The translations under genes and the position numbers were made by a program. Positions 10,893 through 23,175 of a stretch of DNA of 64,000 bases are shown in pieces; the first letter of the stretch is position 1, and every line of letters starts with the position of its first letter. The notes under the pieces were generated by a model. That model was not told where the DNA came from, searched no databases, and was given only the letters and a program-made list of their open reading frames with translations. This stretch comes from Capra hircus (lineage: Eukaryota; Chordata; Mammalia; Artiodactyla; Bovidae), in assembly GCF_001704415.2 (NCBI RefSeq), contig NC_030814.1, forward strand, positions 67,759,121 through 67,823,120, read 5' to 3'.

Positions 10893-13505
10893 TCAGTTCA
10901 GTTCAGTCGCTCAGTCATGTCCGACTCTTTGCGACCCCATGAATCGCAGCACGCCAGGCCTCCCTGTCCATCACCATCTCCCAGAGTTCACTCAGACTCA
11001 CGTCCATCGAGTCCGTGATGCCATCCAGCCATCTCATCCTCAGTTGTCCCCTTCTCCTCCTGCCCCCAATCTCTCCCAGCATCAGAGTCTTTTCCAATGA
11101 GTCAACTCTTCGCATGAGGTGGCCAAAGTACTGGAGCTTCAGCTTTAGCATCATTCCTTCCAAAGAAATCCCAGGGCTGACCTTTAGAATAGACAGGTTG
11201 GATCTCCTTGCAGTCCAAGGGACTCGCAAGAGTCTTCTCCAACACCACGGTTCAAAAGCATCATTTCTTTGGCACTCAGCCTTCTTCACAGTCCAACTCT
11301 CACATCCATACATGACCACTGGGAAAACCATAGCCTTGACTAGATGGACCTTAGTTGGCAAAGTAATGTATCTGCTTTTGAATATACTATTTAGGTTGGT
11401 CATAACTTTTCTTCCAAGGAGTAAGCATCTTTTAATTTCATGGCTGCAGTCACCATCTGCAGTGATTTTGGAGCCCACAAAAATAAAGTCTGACACTGTT
11501 TCTACTGTTTCCCCATCTATTTCCCATGAAGTGATGAGACTGGATGCCATGATCTTCGTTTTCTGAATGTTGAGCTTTAAGCCAACATTTTCGCTCTCCT
11601 CTTTCACTTTCATCAAGAGGCTTTTTAGCTCCTCTTCACTTTCTGCTACAAGGGTGGTGTCAGCTGCATATCTGAGGTTATTGATATTTCTCCCGGCAAT
11701 CTTGATTCCAGCTTGTGTTTCTTCCAGTCCAGCATTTCTCATGATGTACTCTGCATAGAAGTTAAATAAGCAAGGTGACAATATACAGCCTTGACGGACT
11801 CCTTTTCCTATTTGGAACCAGCCTGTTGTTCCATGTCCAGTTCTAACTGTTGCTTCCTGATCTGCATACAGATTTCTCAAGAGGCAGGTCAGGTGGTCTG
11901 GTATTCCCATCTCTTTCAGAATTTTCCACAGTCTATTGTGATCCACACAGTCAAAGGCTTTGGCATAGTCAATAAAGCAGAAATAGAGGTTTTTCTGGAA
12001 CTCTTTTGCTTTTTCCATGATCCAGCGGATGTTGGCAATTTGATCTCTGGTTCCTCTTCCTTTTCTAAAACCAGCTTGAACATCAGGGAGTTCACGGTTC
12101 ACATATTGCTAAAGCCTGGCTTGAAGAATTTTGAGCATTACTTTACTAGCATGTGAGATGAGTGCAATTGTGCAGTAGTTTGAGCATTCTTTGGCATTGC
12201 CTTTCTTTGGAATTGGAATGGAAACTGACCTTTTCCAGTCCTGTGGCCACTGCTGAGTTTTCCAAATTTGCTGGCATTTTGAGTGCAGCACTTTCACAGC
12301 ATCATCTTTTAGGATTTGAAAGAGCTCAACTGGAATTCCATCACCTCCACTAGCTTTGTTCGTAGTGATGCTTTCTAAGGCCCACTTGACTTCACACTCC
12401 AAGATGTCTGGCTCTAGATTAGTGATCACATCATCATGATTATCTGGGTCATGAAGATCTTTTTTGTACAGTTCTGTGTATTCTTGCCACCTCTTCTTAA
12501 CCTCTTCTGCTTCTGTTAGGTCCATACCATTTCTGTCCTTTATCGAGCCCATCTTTGCATGAAATGTTCCCTTGGTATCTCTAATTTTCTTGAAGAGATC
12601 TCTAGTCTTTCCCATTCTGTTGTTTTCTTCTATTTCTTTGCATTGATCACTGAAGAAGGCTTTCTTATCTCTTCTTGCTATTCTTTGGAACTCTGCATTC
12701 AGATGCTTATATCTTTCCTTTTCGCCTTTGTTTTTCTCCTCTCTTCTTTTCACAGCCATCTGTAAGGCCTCCCCAGACAGCCATTATGCTTTTTTGCATT
12801 TCATTTCCATGGGGATGGTCTTGATCCCTGTCTCCTGTACAATGTCACGAACCTCATTCCATAGTTCATCAGGCACTCTATCTATCAGATCCAGGCCCTT
12901 AAATCTATTTCTCACTTCCACTGTATAATCATAAAGGATTTGATTTAGGTCATACCTGAATGGTCTAGTGGTTTTCCCTACTTTCTTCCATTTGAGTCTG
13001 AATTTGGTAATAAGGAGTTCATGATCTGAGCCACAGTCAGCTCCTGGTCTTGTTTTCGTAGACTGTATAGAGCTTCTCCATCTTTGGCTGCAAAGGATAT
13101 AATCAATCTGATTTCGGTGTTGACCATCTGGTGATGTCCATGTGTAGAGTCTTCTCTTGCATTGTTGGAAGAGGGTGTTTGCTATGACCAGTGCATTTTC
13201 TTGGCAAAACTCTATTAGTCTTTGCCCTGCTTCATTCCGCATTCCAAGGCCAAATTTGCCTGTTACTCCAGGTGTTTCTTGACTTCCTACTTTTGCATTC
13301 CAGTTCCCTATAATGAAAAGGACATCTTTTTGGGGTGTTAGTTCTAAAAGATCTTGTAGGTCTTCATAAAACCGTTCAACTTCAGTTTCTTCAGTGTTAC
13401 TGGTTGGGGCATAGACTTGGATAACTCTGATATTGAATGGTTTGCCTTGGAGACGAACAGAAATCATTCTGTCATTTTTGAGATTGCATCCAAGTACTGC
13501 ATTTT
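10893..13505 (-). mobile_element. BovB LINE, 5'-truncated, nearly continuous ORF2
   Basis: Longest BovB here, on the minus strand. It encodes the C-terminal part of the apurinic-type endonuclease (starting near 13500 at AVLGCNLKND; NQIDYIL and the GSDHELL motif visible near 13110-13010), then the reverse transcriptase (fingers/palm at 12400-11600 with FCFIDYAKAFDCVDH, GVRQGCILSP), a C-terminal domain, and a 3' end tccgactctttgcgaccc... on the plus strand at 10893. Three open stretches (13641-12784, 12759-12109, 12102-10915) share one frame and are separated by single-base stops: a Lys codon changed to TAA near 12786 and a Gln codon (CAG) changed to TAG near 12110. The RT catalytic motif reads YAAD rather than YADD (LRYAADTTL), so it would be dead even if the stops were repaired. 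The first 45 or so codons of the upstream open stretch are flanking DNA, not BovB. Confidence 0.95.
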
Positions 13506-14164
13506 GGGCAAGAAGCTCAAGGCTTGCAGATGAAGCTCTGGGCAGGGCAGGAGTGGCCAGTCCATCATTCTCCCTATCCTGAGGCCAGTGAGAGTGACAA
13601 TACTGAGCACAGAGTGCAGAGCTGGAAAGGGACCTCAGCAATCTTCTTGCCCAGAGTCTCCAAACTCAGTGCTGGGGACCCAAAAGCTGCAAACATTCTT
13701 CAGTAGAGGTAGGAGGGGTTAGGAAGAAGAGGGCAGGGAAGACCAAGAATCCTGAGTGCCACTGAGAAAGGTGCACAGGGCACACAGTGGGGAAAACAGC
13801 CCCTTTGCTGTCTGAGGTCTGGTGGTAAATAGCACTGACCAAACCAAGAAATCAAAGCAGCAGCCCAGCCAAGGAGTGTACAGCTGCGAGAACTGCCTCA
13901 GTTCTGGGTTGTGTGGCTGGAGCCCCGAGATGAGTAAGCAGGTCGGTCCACTCTCCCACTTCGCTGGGGTCTCTCCTCCCTCACCCTCTTCTTCTCACAG
14001 AACCAAGAATAACCCAGAGACTCCAAGACTGACAAAAACTCACACTGAAATGTAAGCTGCCCCTAACTTGTGAGTCACTGTGGGTCATCTCCTCTCACAT
14101 GATGCTTCTGATGCTGGGAGCAAGGATGACATTCAGAAAGGCCAGGAGCCAGGCTCCGCTGTCT
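13506..14164. other. Unique sequence, no gene recognised
   Basis: Balanced base composition and only short open frames. I see no repeat landmark, splice structure or recognisable protein. Confidence 0.4.
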
Positions 14165-14320
14165 CCACCATTTCTAGCTATATGCTGTGGCCTTGGAGGT
14201 TGACTTGGCATCCCTAAGCCTTGTTTTGATCATCTGTAAAACTGAAGCAATAGCACTGTACTGCTAGATAAATTATAATATGTAAAGTACAGAACTGGCT
14301 CAAAAAGAGGGCCCAACCTT
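14165..14320 (+). mobile_element. MIR SINE (ancient)
   Basis: The segment 'ggccttggaggttgacttgg ... catctgtaaaactgaagcaa' follows the MIR core pattern, including the characteristic 'catctgtaaaa'. Confidence 0.5.
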
Positions 14321-14547
14321 TGTGATTACTTGCACTGGAGCCAAAACCTTGGGCTTCCAATTCACTTGCTTCTTGCACGACTGTGAGCCAGTTCTGCCCC
14401 TCCCTGACCCAGGACAGGGTCTATTCTCACTTTTCCTCTTCTCCACTGCCCAGCACCACTCTGTGCGGAAACTTCTCCCTCAGAAACTCCTGCATACAGA
14501 AGGAAAATGAGCTTAATTATGAGGATGATTACAGAGGCAAGAGGTAT

Positions 14548-14830
14548 GATTTACTGAAAGTTTATGTCTCTGCCAAATTCATGTGTTGAAGCCTTGACCC
14601 ACAATGTGATGTTGTTGTTCAGAGCTGGAGCCTTCAGAAGGTAGTAGGCTTAGATGAGATCATGAGGGAGGAGCCCCTGGATGGGAATAGTGCCTGTAGA
14701 AGAAGAGGAAGAAAACAGATCCCTCTCTTCCTTCACCGTGTGAGGACATGCCAGGTAGGTGGCTATCTGCAAGTCAGGGAGGACCTGAAGTTCCTGAGGA
14801 CCCAAATCTCAGGAGGGTGAGAACAGACCT
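14548..14830 (+). mobile_element. MLT1-type LTR (MaLR)
   Basis: Sense-orientation MLT1 landmarks appear in order: 'aaattcatgtgttgaagcct', 'cccacaatgtgatgttgttg', 'gatgagatcatgagggagga' and 'caccgtgtgaggacatgcca'. The 3' part fades after about 14830. No internal retroviral genes are attached. Confidence 0.6.
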
Positions 14831-15356
14831 CAGAACTTCCATTTCAAACCCAGCTTCTGCCACATGCCTCAGTCTTCAGCAACACAGACCACAGAAGACT
14901 ATCTTCACATCCTGATTCGGAATTCAGTCCAACATTTCTCCCATGCTTTTTCTCAGCCAGACACCAGGCTAGGGGCTGGAGCTTCGAAAATAAATGTGAG
15001 GTTTGTTGACCTGAAATAAATAGACTGCCATTTTTTATTTCTCCAGCAAAGATGGGTCTATTTGGGTTCAGCAAAGAATTACAATTCAGGGTCTGCGGCC
15101 ATGGCAAGCCACATGCAAGTCTCTTGCACAGCAAAGGAAGGAGAACACTTTTCTAGAGTGAAAAAGGAAGCTGGAAGGGTTATCATAAGCCAAGAGTTCC
15201 AGGGTTGTTGGCTGAGTCTTCACCAGAAAAACCATCTCTTCATCCCACCTGGGCTCTGCTGTCATTGCAAGGTATGAGGGCTCCCCCTTCTGGTCTCCCA
15301 ATCCTATTTAAATGAGGTTTCTGTTGATAGATTTTTTTTTTTTTTTTTTTTTTTTT
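14831..15356. other. Unique sequence ending in a 25-bp T run
   Basis: No gene recognised in 14831-15330. Positions 15332-15356 are an uninterrupted T25 run, which could be the A tail of an unrecognised minus-strand retroposed sequence to its right. Confidence 0.4.
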
Positions 15357-16010
15357 GTATTTTCCCCTTTGAAGCAAGAACTTTCTTTGAAAGCAGAACT
15401 GGTCAAGAATTAGGATTTTTGGTTTCAGTGACTTTTTGTCTCAACATCAAGAAGGACCTTTGCTGGGTATAGTATCTCAAATTGGAGGGAAATGGCACAT
15501 TTTGGAGACCTATTAAGGTCACATTCAAATAACAAGGAGGGGTAGGAGAGAGAAGTCTCAAGAAGGTTATACCTAAAGTCCAAATATCTGTTATCAAGAT
15601 CACAGATATTGAAGATAATATGAAGTGTTATGCATCATCAGAGGTTGGGCAACAAACTTCCAACAGGCCTGGTCCAGATATTTTAGAAAAGTAGTCTCAT
15701 CAGATGTCATCTACTTCAGTTTGAGGAATCTATACTTTTAGGTCACCAGACAATGTGTACATTCAGTCAGAGTTTGGCACTTTTTAAAGGTATATCACAT
15801 GAATCCAAGAGTCTATTCCTTGGAGTTTGGCAGCACAAGGGTTGGTTAGCAGTACCTGATTGGAGTCTTTCCAGTGAAGTTAAGTAGAGTTCTTCTGGAA
15901 GGGACTTTTGCAATATGAAATATCTAGGTTGCAAAGTATAATATGATGCTTAAGGCCTTCATTTCCAAAGAGCTCACTGTGAAAAAACTTCTCTATCAAA
16001 GAATGGGTTT
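15357..16010. other. Unassigned sequence bordering an ERV remnant
   Basis: AT-rich with no named repeat. Because the retroviral pol remnant lies on the minus strand just to the right, this stretch is where degraded env or LTR would be expected, but I cannot demonstrate either. Confidence 0.3.
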
Positions 16011-16192
16011 CATGGGTTGCTCAGATGGTAAAGAATCTGCCTGCAATGCAGGAGACCCAGGTTTGATCCCTGGGTCAGGAAGATGCCCTGGAGAGAGGTT
16101 GGCTACCCACTCCAGTATTCTTGCCTGGAGAATTCCATGGACAGAAGCTACAGTCCATGGGGTAGCAATGAATCAAACATGACTGAGTGACT
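16011..16192 (+). mobile_element. Bov-tA SINE
   Basis: Starts tgggttgctcagatggtaaa (head slightly altered), contains gagacccaggtttgatccct and the A-unit segment actccagtattcttgcctgg. It is intact to about the gactgagtgactaacaattt end. Confidence 0.85.
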
Positions 16193-16676
16193 AACAATTT
16201 CATGTCACCAGAAAATGGTTATTTTTTAATAGAAGCAATTAGGTATTTGCAGTATTGAAGTATCTCTCCTTTCATCATCTGTCAGTCAAAAGAAGCATGA
16301 TCCAATTGCATTGGGCATCCTATGACTATCTCAAAGAATGAGAGGTTATAGATTATAAGAAGAGTGATGTTGACATTTAGAAGGGCCAATGTTAATGCTT
16401 TTAGCAAGGGTATTGGGAAGGCCTCCATGAATTTTTGCTGACTGAATTTTAATAATGCCATTAGTGCATCCAACTAAGCCAGATAACTGAGGATGATAAG
16501 CACAGTGGAAGTGTAGTAAAACCTGCCAAATAGCACAGTTTGTTAAAGTACTTAACCAGAACATTAGGTTTTACTCCTCAATCACTATGCAATTTGAGAG
16601 GAGTTCCCCAAGTAAACAGAAATTTTCTTGAAGGACTCTATCCACAAAAGAGGCCATAGCCTGTCTCCAAGAGAAG

Positions 16677-16938
16677 CTATTGCTGTTGCTAAGCCACTTC
16701 AGTCGTGTCCGACTCTGTGCAACCCCATAGACGGCAGCCCACCAGGCTCCCCTGTCCCTGGGATTCTCCAGGCAAGAACACTGGAGTGGCTTGCCGTTTC
16801 CTTCTCCAATGCGTGAAAGTGAAGTCGCTCAGTCGTGTCCGACTCTTAGCGACCCCATGGACTGCAGCCCACCAGGCTCCTCCATCCATGGGATTTTCCA
16901 GGCAAGAGTACTGGAGTGGGGTGCCATTGCCTTCTCTG
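16677..16938 (-). mobile_element. BOV-A2 SINE with perfect 12-bp TSD
   Basis: A dimer of A units read in reverse (cttcagtcgtgtccgactct; cgctcagtcgtgtccgactc). It is bounded by ctccaagagaag at 16665-16676 and 16939-16950, which fixes the insertion exactly. It interrupts the ERV integrase region. Confidence 0.93.
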
Positions 16939-17389
16939 CTCCAAGAGAAGACTTAGGTACAATGTGAAAACACACAGACCATGACTAAAACATATTTATA
17001 TTCATATTCATGAGATGAAGGAAGTTGAATGGAATCCATCTGCCAGAACTTGTATTGTCCATTGGGCCAATTAAAATGTCCTGGAGCAGTATGAACATGT
17101 TTCCCTGGGTTGTACTTTATATAAGTGGGGCAAGTGAGGTAGGTATTTTCTGTGGCCTTGTCCATTTCCCCTCATCAACATTGACTCCTGAGTGATATCA
17201 TGCTGTCCGTAGACCAATGGCTTAATGCGTGTACAGTGGTGAACATTGGGGATTTTAGAATCTCTGGTTAGGACTGAGTTATTATTTGACCTCAACTGAG
17301 AAAATTTGATCAGGTCGACATTTGTTCAATTTCCAATCTTGTTTTTCCTTCCTTGGGCCCATTGTTGAGCTTCTCTAACCAGTGTTTCT

Positions 17390-17650
17390 TTTTTAATATT
17401 TATTTGACTGTCTTGGGTCTTAGTCATAGCATAGGAGATCTTTGCTGGGACATGCGGGATCGTTCGCTGTTGCATATAGACTCTCTAGCGGTGGTGTTCA
17501 GGCTCAGTAGCTGTGTTCCATGGGTTCCAGATTCTGCAGGCTTCAGTAGTTGCAGCATGTCAACTCTCTAGCTGTGGTGTGTGGGCTTAGTTGCTCTGAG
17601 GCATATGGAAGCTTAGTTCCCTGACCAGGGATCAAGCCTGGGAAGTCCCT
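17390..17650 (-). mobile_element. CHR-like SINE
   Basis: GC-rich SINE body with repeated 'ggcttagttgctctgaggca' and 'cttcagtagttgcagcatgt' phrases, ending at a tRNA-like head (ttccctgaccagggatcaag) on the right, so it reads on the minus strand. It lies inside the ERV remnant. Confidence 0.6.
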
Positions 17651-17687
17651 CTAGTCAGTTTTTCTGTTATCATTTGGGGAAATAAGG

Positions 17688-17886
17688 CTTCCCCAGTGGC
17701 TCAGATGGTAAAGACTCCACCTGCAACGCAGGAGACCTGGGTTCAATTCCTGGGTTGTGAGGATCCCCTGGAGAAGGAAACAGAAACCCACTCCAGTATT
17801 CTTGTCTGGAGAATTCCATGGACAAGGGAGCCTGGTGGACTCCAGCCCATAGGGTTGAAAAGAGTCAGACACGACTGAGTGACTAC
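17688..17886 (+). mobile_element. Bov-tA SINE
   Basis: Head ggcttccccagtggctcaga, then ggttcaattcctgggttgtg and the A unit through gtcagacacgactgagtgac. Inserted in the ERV pol remnant between the integrase and RNase H parts. Confidence 0.85.
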
Positions 17887-18302
17887 TAATTTCCTTTGGC
17901 CTGTGACAGAGTTTTGACTACTGCTGGTCCCTTTAAGGGCAGCACTCCTTGCCAAAATGTCAGCAAAGTGATTTCCCTTAGCTTCCAATATGTCGTTTAG
18001 AATGCTCCAGAATCTTAATAATTGTGAAAGTGGCAGGTTAAAGTATTGCATCTAATACTTCCTGAAGATGGGAACCGTATAAAATTTTATTTCCATTAGA
18101 AGAAAAGAAACCATACTGCTTTCACAACATTCCAAAATCATGAGCTATGCAGAAAGCATGTCTACTATCAGTATAAACATTGGCAGCTTTGTCCTTGGCT
18201 AAAGTAAAGCCTGTGTAAGAGCATATACCTCAGCCAGTTGAATAGAAGCAGCTATAGTAAAGATGCTGTCTTTACAACATTAAAAGGAGTTGCCAGAGGA
18301 TC

Positions 18303-18380
18303 TGTTGTGTAGTCGCTAAGTCATGTCCAACTCTTTGCGACCCCGTGGAATGTAGCCCACCAGACTCCTCTGTCCGTGGG
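18303..18380 (-). mobile_element. Short Bov-A fragment
   Basis: Only the outer part of an A unit remains (gtcgctaagtcatgtccaac ... ctcctctgtccgtgggag), inside the ERV RNase H region. Confidence 0.65.
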
Positions 18381-19628
18381 AGTTCCTGTATACCCAGCAC
18401 GATACTTACCTTTGTCACCTTTCAAATACGAACCATTGGTGAACCATGAGAAGTCAGTGTTACCCAAAGAAATATCTAGACGTCATCATGGGGAATCAGA
18501 AAGTGATCCATCAGCATTAAACAATCATGAGGGACATCAGATAGAGGGAGGAGAGCATCAGGGTTAAGGATATTAGAACATAAAGTAGTTATGTAAAGAG
18601 GGTTAACAATAGGACTTCATATGAGGTGAGGCAGCTGACTGAGAAATGTTGAGTGTGATGAGAATTCTAGAGAACTTTTACTGAATGAGAGGCAAAAATG
18701 GTTAAAGGGGATCCCACAATGATTTTCTCAGAGGTCTTAACCAAAAAGATAGTATCCATAATGGCACTCAAGGCAAGGAGGATATCTGTGTGCCATTGGT
18801 TCAGTTGCTGACATTAATACCCTAAAAGCTGATGGTGGTCCCCTGTTGTTGGGTGAGTACCCAAGGGCATTCCCTTCCTTTTCACAGACAAATGGTAAAA
18901 GGGAATCTGATAACTGTGATGCCCAAGGGGCAGGTAATTTCATCAAACTCTGCTTTAAGGCCTTGAAAGCTATGTTGTCAGGTTCTTTTCATAAAACTGG
19001 GATGGGTTCTTATTCTTTAGTAAAACATAAGAGGCTTATGTTTTAAGCCTCTTGAGGCTTGACCATAAGAGAAAAATTGTAATCCAATTCTAGCAATAAA
19101 CGACTAGACTGAGAAAACTTCCCAGTTGGCACTTAGTACAGGGTTTTGGAAAACATTATTGTTGTTGTTCAGGCATTTCTCCAAAGAAGATATACAGATG
19201 GCTAGCAAACTCATGAAAAACTGCTCAACATCACTCATTATTAGAGAAATACAAATCAAAACTACAATGAAGTATCACCTCACACCAGTCAGAACGGCCA
19301 TAAATCTACAAAAAAAAAAAAAAAATGCTGGAGAGCCTGTGAAGAAAAGGAAAACCTCTTGCACTGTTGGTGGGAATGCAAATTGATACAGCTACTATGG
19401 AGGACAGTATGAAGATTCCTTAAAAAATTTGGAATAAAACTAACATATGACCTAATAATTCCACTACTGGGCATATATCCTGAGAAAACCATAATTGAAA
19501 ATGACACACACACACCAGTGTTCACTGCAGCGCTATTTATAATAGCTAGGACATGGAAGCAACCTAGATATCCATTGCAAGATGAATGGATAAAGAAGCT
19601 GCAGTACATATATACAATATATATTATA

Positions 19629-20027
19629 CTGTGAAGAAGGCTGAGTGCTGAAGAATTGATGCTTTTGAACTGTGGTGTTGGAGAAGACTCTTGAGAGTCC
19701 CTTGGACTGCAAGGAGATCCAACCAGTCCATTCTGAAGGAGATCAGCCCTGGGATTTCTTTGGAAGGAATGATGCTAAAGCTGAAGCTCCAGTACTTTGG
19801 CCACCTCATGCGAAGAGTTGCCTCACTGGAAAAGACTCTGATGCTGGGAGGGATTGGGGGCAGGAGGAGAAGGGGACGACAGAGGATGAGATGGCTGGAT
19901 GGCATCACTGACTCGATGGATGTGGGTCCGAGTGAACTCTGGGAGTTGGTGATGGACAGGGAGGCCTGGCGTGCTGTGGTTCATGGAGTCACAGAGAGTC
20001 AGATACGACTGAGCGACTGAACTGAAC
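19629..20027 (+). mobile_element. BovB 3'-end fragment
   Basis: C-terminal coding region (RVPWTARRSNQSILKEISPGISLEGMM pattern at 19691 onward, given here in part) and the non-coding end gactgagcgactgaactgaa. It directly precedes a second BovB piece. Confidence 0.9.
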
Positions 20028-20032
20028 TGAGA

Positions 20033-21190
20033 AATTCCAGATATTCAAGCTGGATTTAGAAAAGGCAGAGGAAACAGAGACCATACTGACAACATCTGTT
20101 GGATCACTGAAAAAGCAAGAGAATTCCAGAAAAACATTTACTTCTGCTTCATTGACTACCCTAAAGTCTTTGTGTAGATCACAACAAACTGTGGAAAATT
20201 CTTTAAGAGATGGGAATATCAGATCACGTTACCTGCCTCCTGAGAAATTTGTATGCAGGTCAAGAAGCAACAGTTAGAACCAGACATGGAAAATGGATTG
20301 GTTCCAAATTGGGAAAGGAGTACATCAAGCCTGTATATTGTCACCCTGCTTATATGCAGAGTACATCATGCGAAATGCCAGGCTGGATGAAGCACAAGCT
20401 GGAATCAAGATTGCCGGGAAAAATATCAATAACCTCAGATATGCAGATGACACCATCTTTATGGCAGAAAGCGAAGAGGAACTAAAGAACCTCCTGATGA
20501 AAGTGAAAGAGGAGAGTGAAAAAGTTGGCTTAAAACTCAACATTCAAAAAATGAAGATCATGGCAGATAAATGGGGACACAATGGAAACAGTGAGAATTC
20601 CTTTTCTTGGGCTCCAAAATCACTGTAGATGGTGACTGCAGCCATGAAATTAAAAGACACTTGCTCCTTGGAAGGAACGTTATGACAAACCTAGACAGCA
20701 TATTAAAAAGTAGAGACATTAACTTTGCCAACAAAGGTCCAACCAAAGTCAAGCTATGGTTTTTCCAGTGGTCATGTATGGATTTGAGAGTTGGACTATA
20801 AAGAAAGCTGAGCACTGAAGAAGTGATGCTTTTGAACTGTGGTGTTGGAGAAGACTCTTGAGAGTCCCTTGGATTGCAAGGAAATCAAACCAGTCAATCC
20901 TAAAGGAAATCAGTCCTGAATATTCACTGGAAGGACTGATGCTGAAGCACCAATACTTCAGGCATCTGATGCAAAGAACTGATTCATTAGAAAAAACCCT
21001 GATGCTGGGAAAGATTGAAGGCAGGAGGAGAAGGGGGTGAGAGAAGATGAGATGGTTGGATGGTATCACCGACTCGAAGGAGATGAGTTTGAGCAAGCTC
21101 CAGGAGTTGGTGATGGACAGGGAAGCCTGGCATTCTGCAGTCCATAGGGTTGAAAGAGTCAGAAATGACTGAAGGACTGAACTGAGGTGA
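20033..21190 (+). mobile_element. BovB ORF2 RT and C-terminal fragment
   Basis: Runs from the RT region (FRKGRGNRDH-like, near 20055) through an intact YADD box (NLRYADDTIF at about 20430-20460) to the 3' end at 21190. It carries small deletions, e.g. in the 'gattatgaattagg' part before 20600, and frameshifts, and is more diverged than the adjacent piece. Confidence 0.88.
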
Positions 21191-22204
21191 ATGGAGACAC
21201 AGACATAAAGAACAGACTTGTGGACACAGTGGAGGAAGGGGAGAGTGGGACGAACTGAGAGTATCATTGAAACATGCTTGACCATATGTAAAAGATAACC
21301 AGTGAAAACTTGCTGTATGATGCAGGGAGCTCAAACCCAGTGCTCTTTGACAACTTAGATAGAATGGAAGGCAGGAGAAAGGTTCAATAGGGAAGACGCA
21401 TTTGTATGTCCATGGCTGATTCATGTTGATATATAGCAGAAACCAACATAATATTGTAATGCAATTATCCTTCAATTAAAAATAAATAAACTTTAAAGAA
21501 CTGAATGGTGTTGCAATGTTTTACAAGTGTTGATCTAAATTACTTTGTCCAAGGATTATTATGCACAACTATATGGCAATAAAATGGACGACCTGGAAGA
21601 AATGGACAAATTCTTAGAAAAGTTCAATCTTCCCAGACTGAACCAGGAAGAAATAGAAATTATGAACAATCGAGTTACAAGCACTGAATTGAAGCTGTGA
21701 TCAAAAATCTGAAAAAACAAAAGCCTAGGACCAGATGGCTTCACAGGAGAATTCTATCAAAAATTTAGAGAAGAGCTAATGCCTATCCTTCTAAAACTCT
21801 TTCAGAAAATTGCAGAGGAAGGAACACTTCCAAACTCATTCTATGAGGCCACCATCACCCTGATATCAAGACCAGACAAAAACAACGCAAGAAAAGAAAA
21901 CTACAGGCCAATATCACTGATTAAAATAGATGCCAAAATCCTCAACAAAATGTTAGCAAACAAGATTAAGCAACACATCAAAAAGCTCACACACCATAAT
22001 CAAGTTGTGTTTATTCCAGGGATGCAAGGATTCTTCAATATACACAAATCAATCAATGTGATACACCATATTAACAAATTGAAAGGCAAAAACCATATAA
22101 TAATCTCAATAGATGCAGAAAAAAAGCCTTTTCAAAATTCAGCAACCATTTATGATTAAAACTCTTCAAAAATGGGCATAGAAGGAACCTACCTCAACCT
22201 CCTC

Positions 22205-22476
22205 ATAGAAGGAACCTTTTTTTTTTCAAATTAACAAACTGTAATTGTTTTCCCAAAGATACATTTTTTTTCATACACATCCATCATACACTGTAACCAA
22301 AAAAAAGCAGTGTACATGAAATAAGAGAAAATAAATTAAAAATCCATAGCATAGGTAAGGAGGCTCTAGTCTGGAGCACAGCTGAGTTTCCAGCAATATA
22401 AGGAGGCTCGAAAGTTTCTTTTATAAGAATGCCTGCTAGCAAGGGTTCCAGCCAGGTGGTTGGTTGGTCTATCATA
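22205..22476 (-). mobile_element. Unidentified insertion with poly(A)-like end, inside L1
   Basis: L1 sequence breaks off near 'gaacctacctcaacct' and resumes near 'catatatgataagcc'. The material between starts with a T9 run (about 22218-22226), so on the minus strand it ends in poly(A) like a retroposed mRNA tail (no consensus AATAAA placed). The minus strand has no long frame and reads like a 3' UTR. The source gene is not recognised. Confidence 0.4.
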
Positions 22477-23175
22477 TATGATAAGCCTACAGCAAACATT
22501 ATTCTCAATGGTGAAAAACTGAAAGCATCCCCTAAGATCAGGAACAAGAAAAGGGTGCCCACTTTCACCACTGTTATTCAACATAGTTCTGGAAGTCCTA
22601 GCTTCAGTAATCAGAGAAGAAAAAAAAAATAAAAGGAATCCAGATTGGAAAAGAAGAAGTCAAGCTCTCACTGTTTGCAGATGACATGATACTGCATATA
22701 GAAAACCCTAAAGATAGTATCAGAAAATTACTAGAGCTAATCAGTGAATTTAGCAAAGTTGCAGGATACAAAATCAATACACAGAAATCACTTGCATTTC
22801 TATACACTAACAATGAAAAATAAGAAAGAGAAATTAAGGAATCAATCCCATTCACCATTGCAACAAAGAGAGTTAAATATTTAGGAATAAACTTACCTAA
22901 GGAAACAAAATAACTATACACAGAAAATTATAAGACATTAATGAAAGAAATCAAAGATGACATAAACAGATGGAATGATATTCCGTGTTCCTAGGTAGGA
23001 AGAATCAATATTGTGAAAATGACTATACTACCAAATGCAATCTGCAGATTCAATGCAGTCCCTATCAAATTATCAATGACATTTTTCACAGAACTAAAAC
23101 AAAAAATTTCACAATTCATATGGAAACTGAAAAGACCCCGAGTAGCCAAAGCAGTCTTAAGAAGAAGGGAGCTGG

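Larger units (their letters stand above)
16200..19120 (-). mobile_element. Class I endogenous retrovirus, degraded pol region
   Basis: On the minus strand, short frames in consistent order resemble class I (gamma-like) retroviral Pol. The end of reverse transcriptase/connection lies at about 19000-18740, RNase H at about 18300-17890, the zinc-binding/N-terminal part of integrase at about 17290-16955, and the integrase core and C-terminal part at about 16560-16280. Stops and frameshifts occur throughout, and no catalytic domain is open across its length. Four ruminant SINEs and a Bov-A scrap have landed inside it, so it predates them. No gag, env or LTR pair could be shown. Family assignment below class I is not attempted. 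Confidence 0.7.
19165..21500 (+). mobile_element. L1 3' region interrupted by BovB sequence
   Basis: The left part (19165-19628) is the C-terminal end of L1 ORF2 (catttctccaaagaagatat, tcacaccagtcagaacggcc). The right part (about 21192-21500) is the L1 3' UTR, ending gcaattatccttcaattaaa. Between them lie two adjoining BovB pieces. About 200 bp of expected L1 sequence is missing across the interruption, so this was not a clean insertion, or several events occurred. Confidence 0.75.

Noticed and set aside
11015..11566. 183-codon plus-strand frame and the neighbouring frames up to 12765
   Set aside because: Antisense shadow of the BovB ORF2 on the minus strand.
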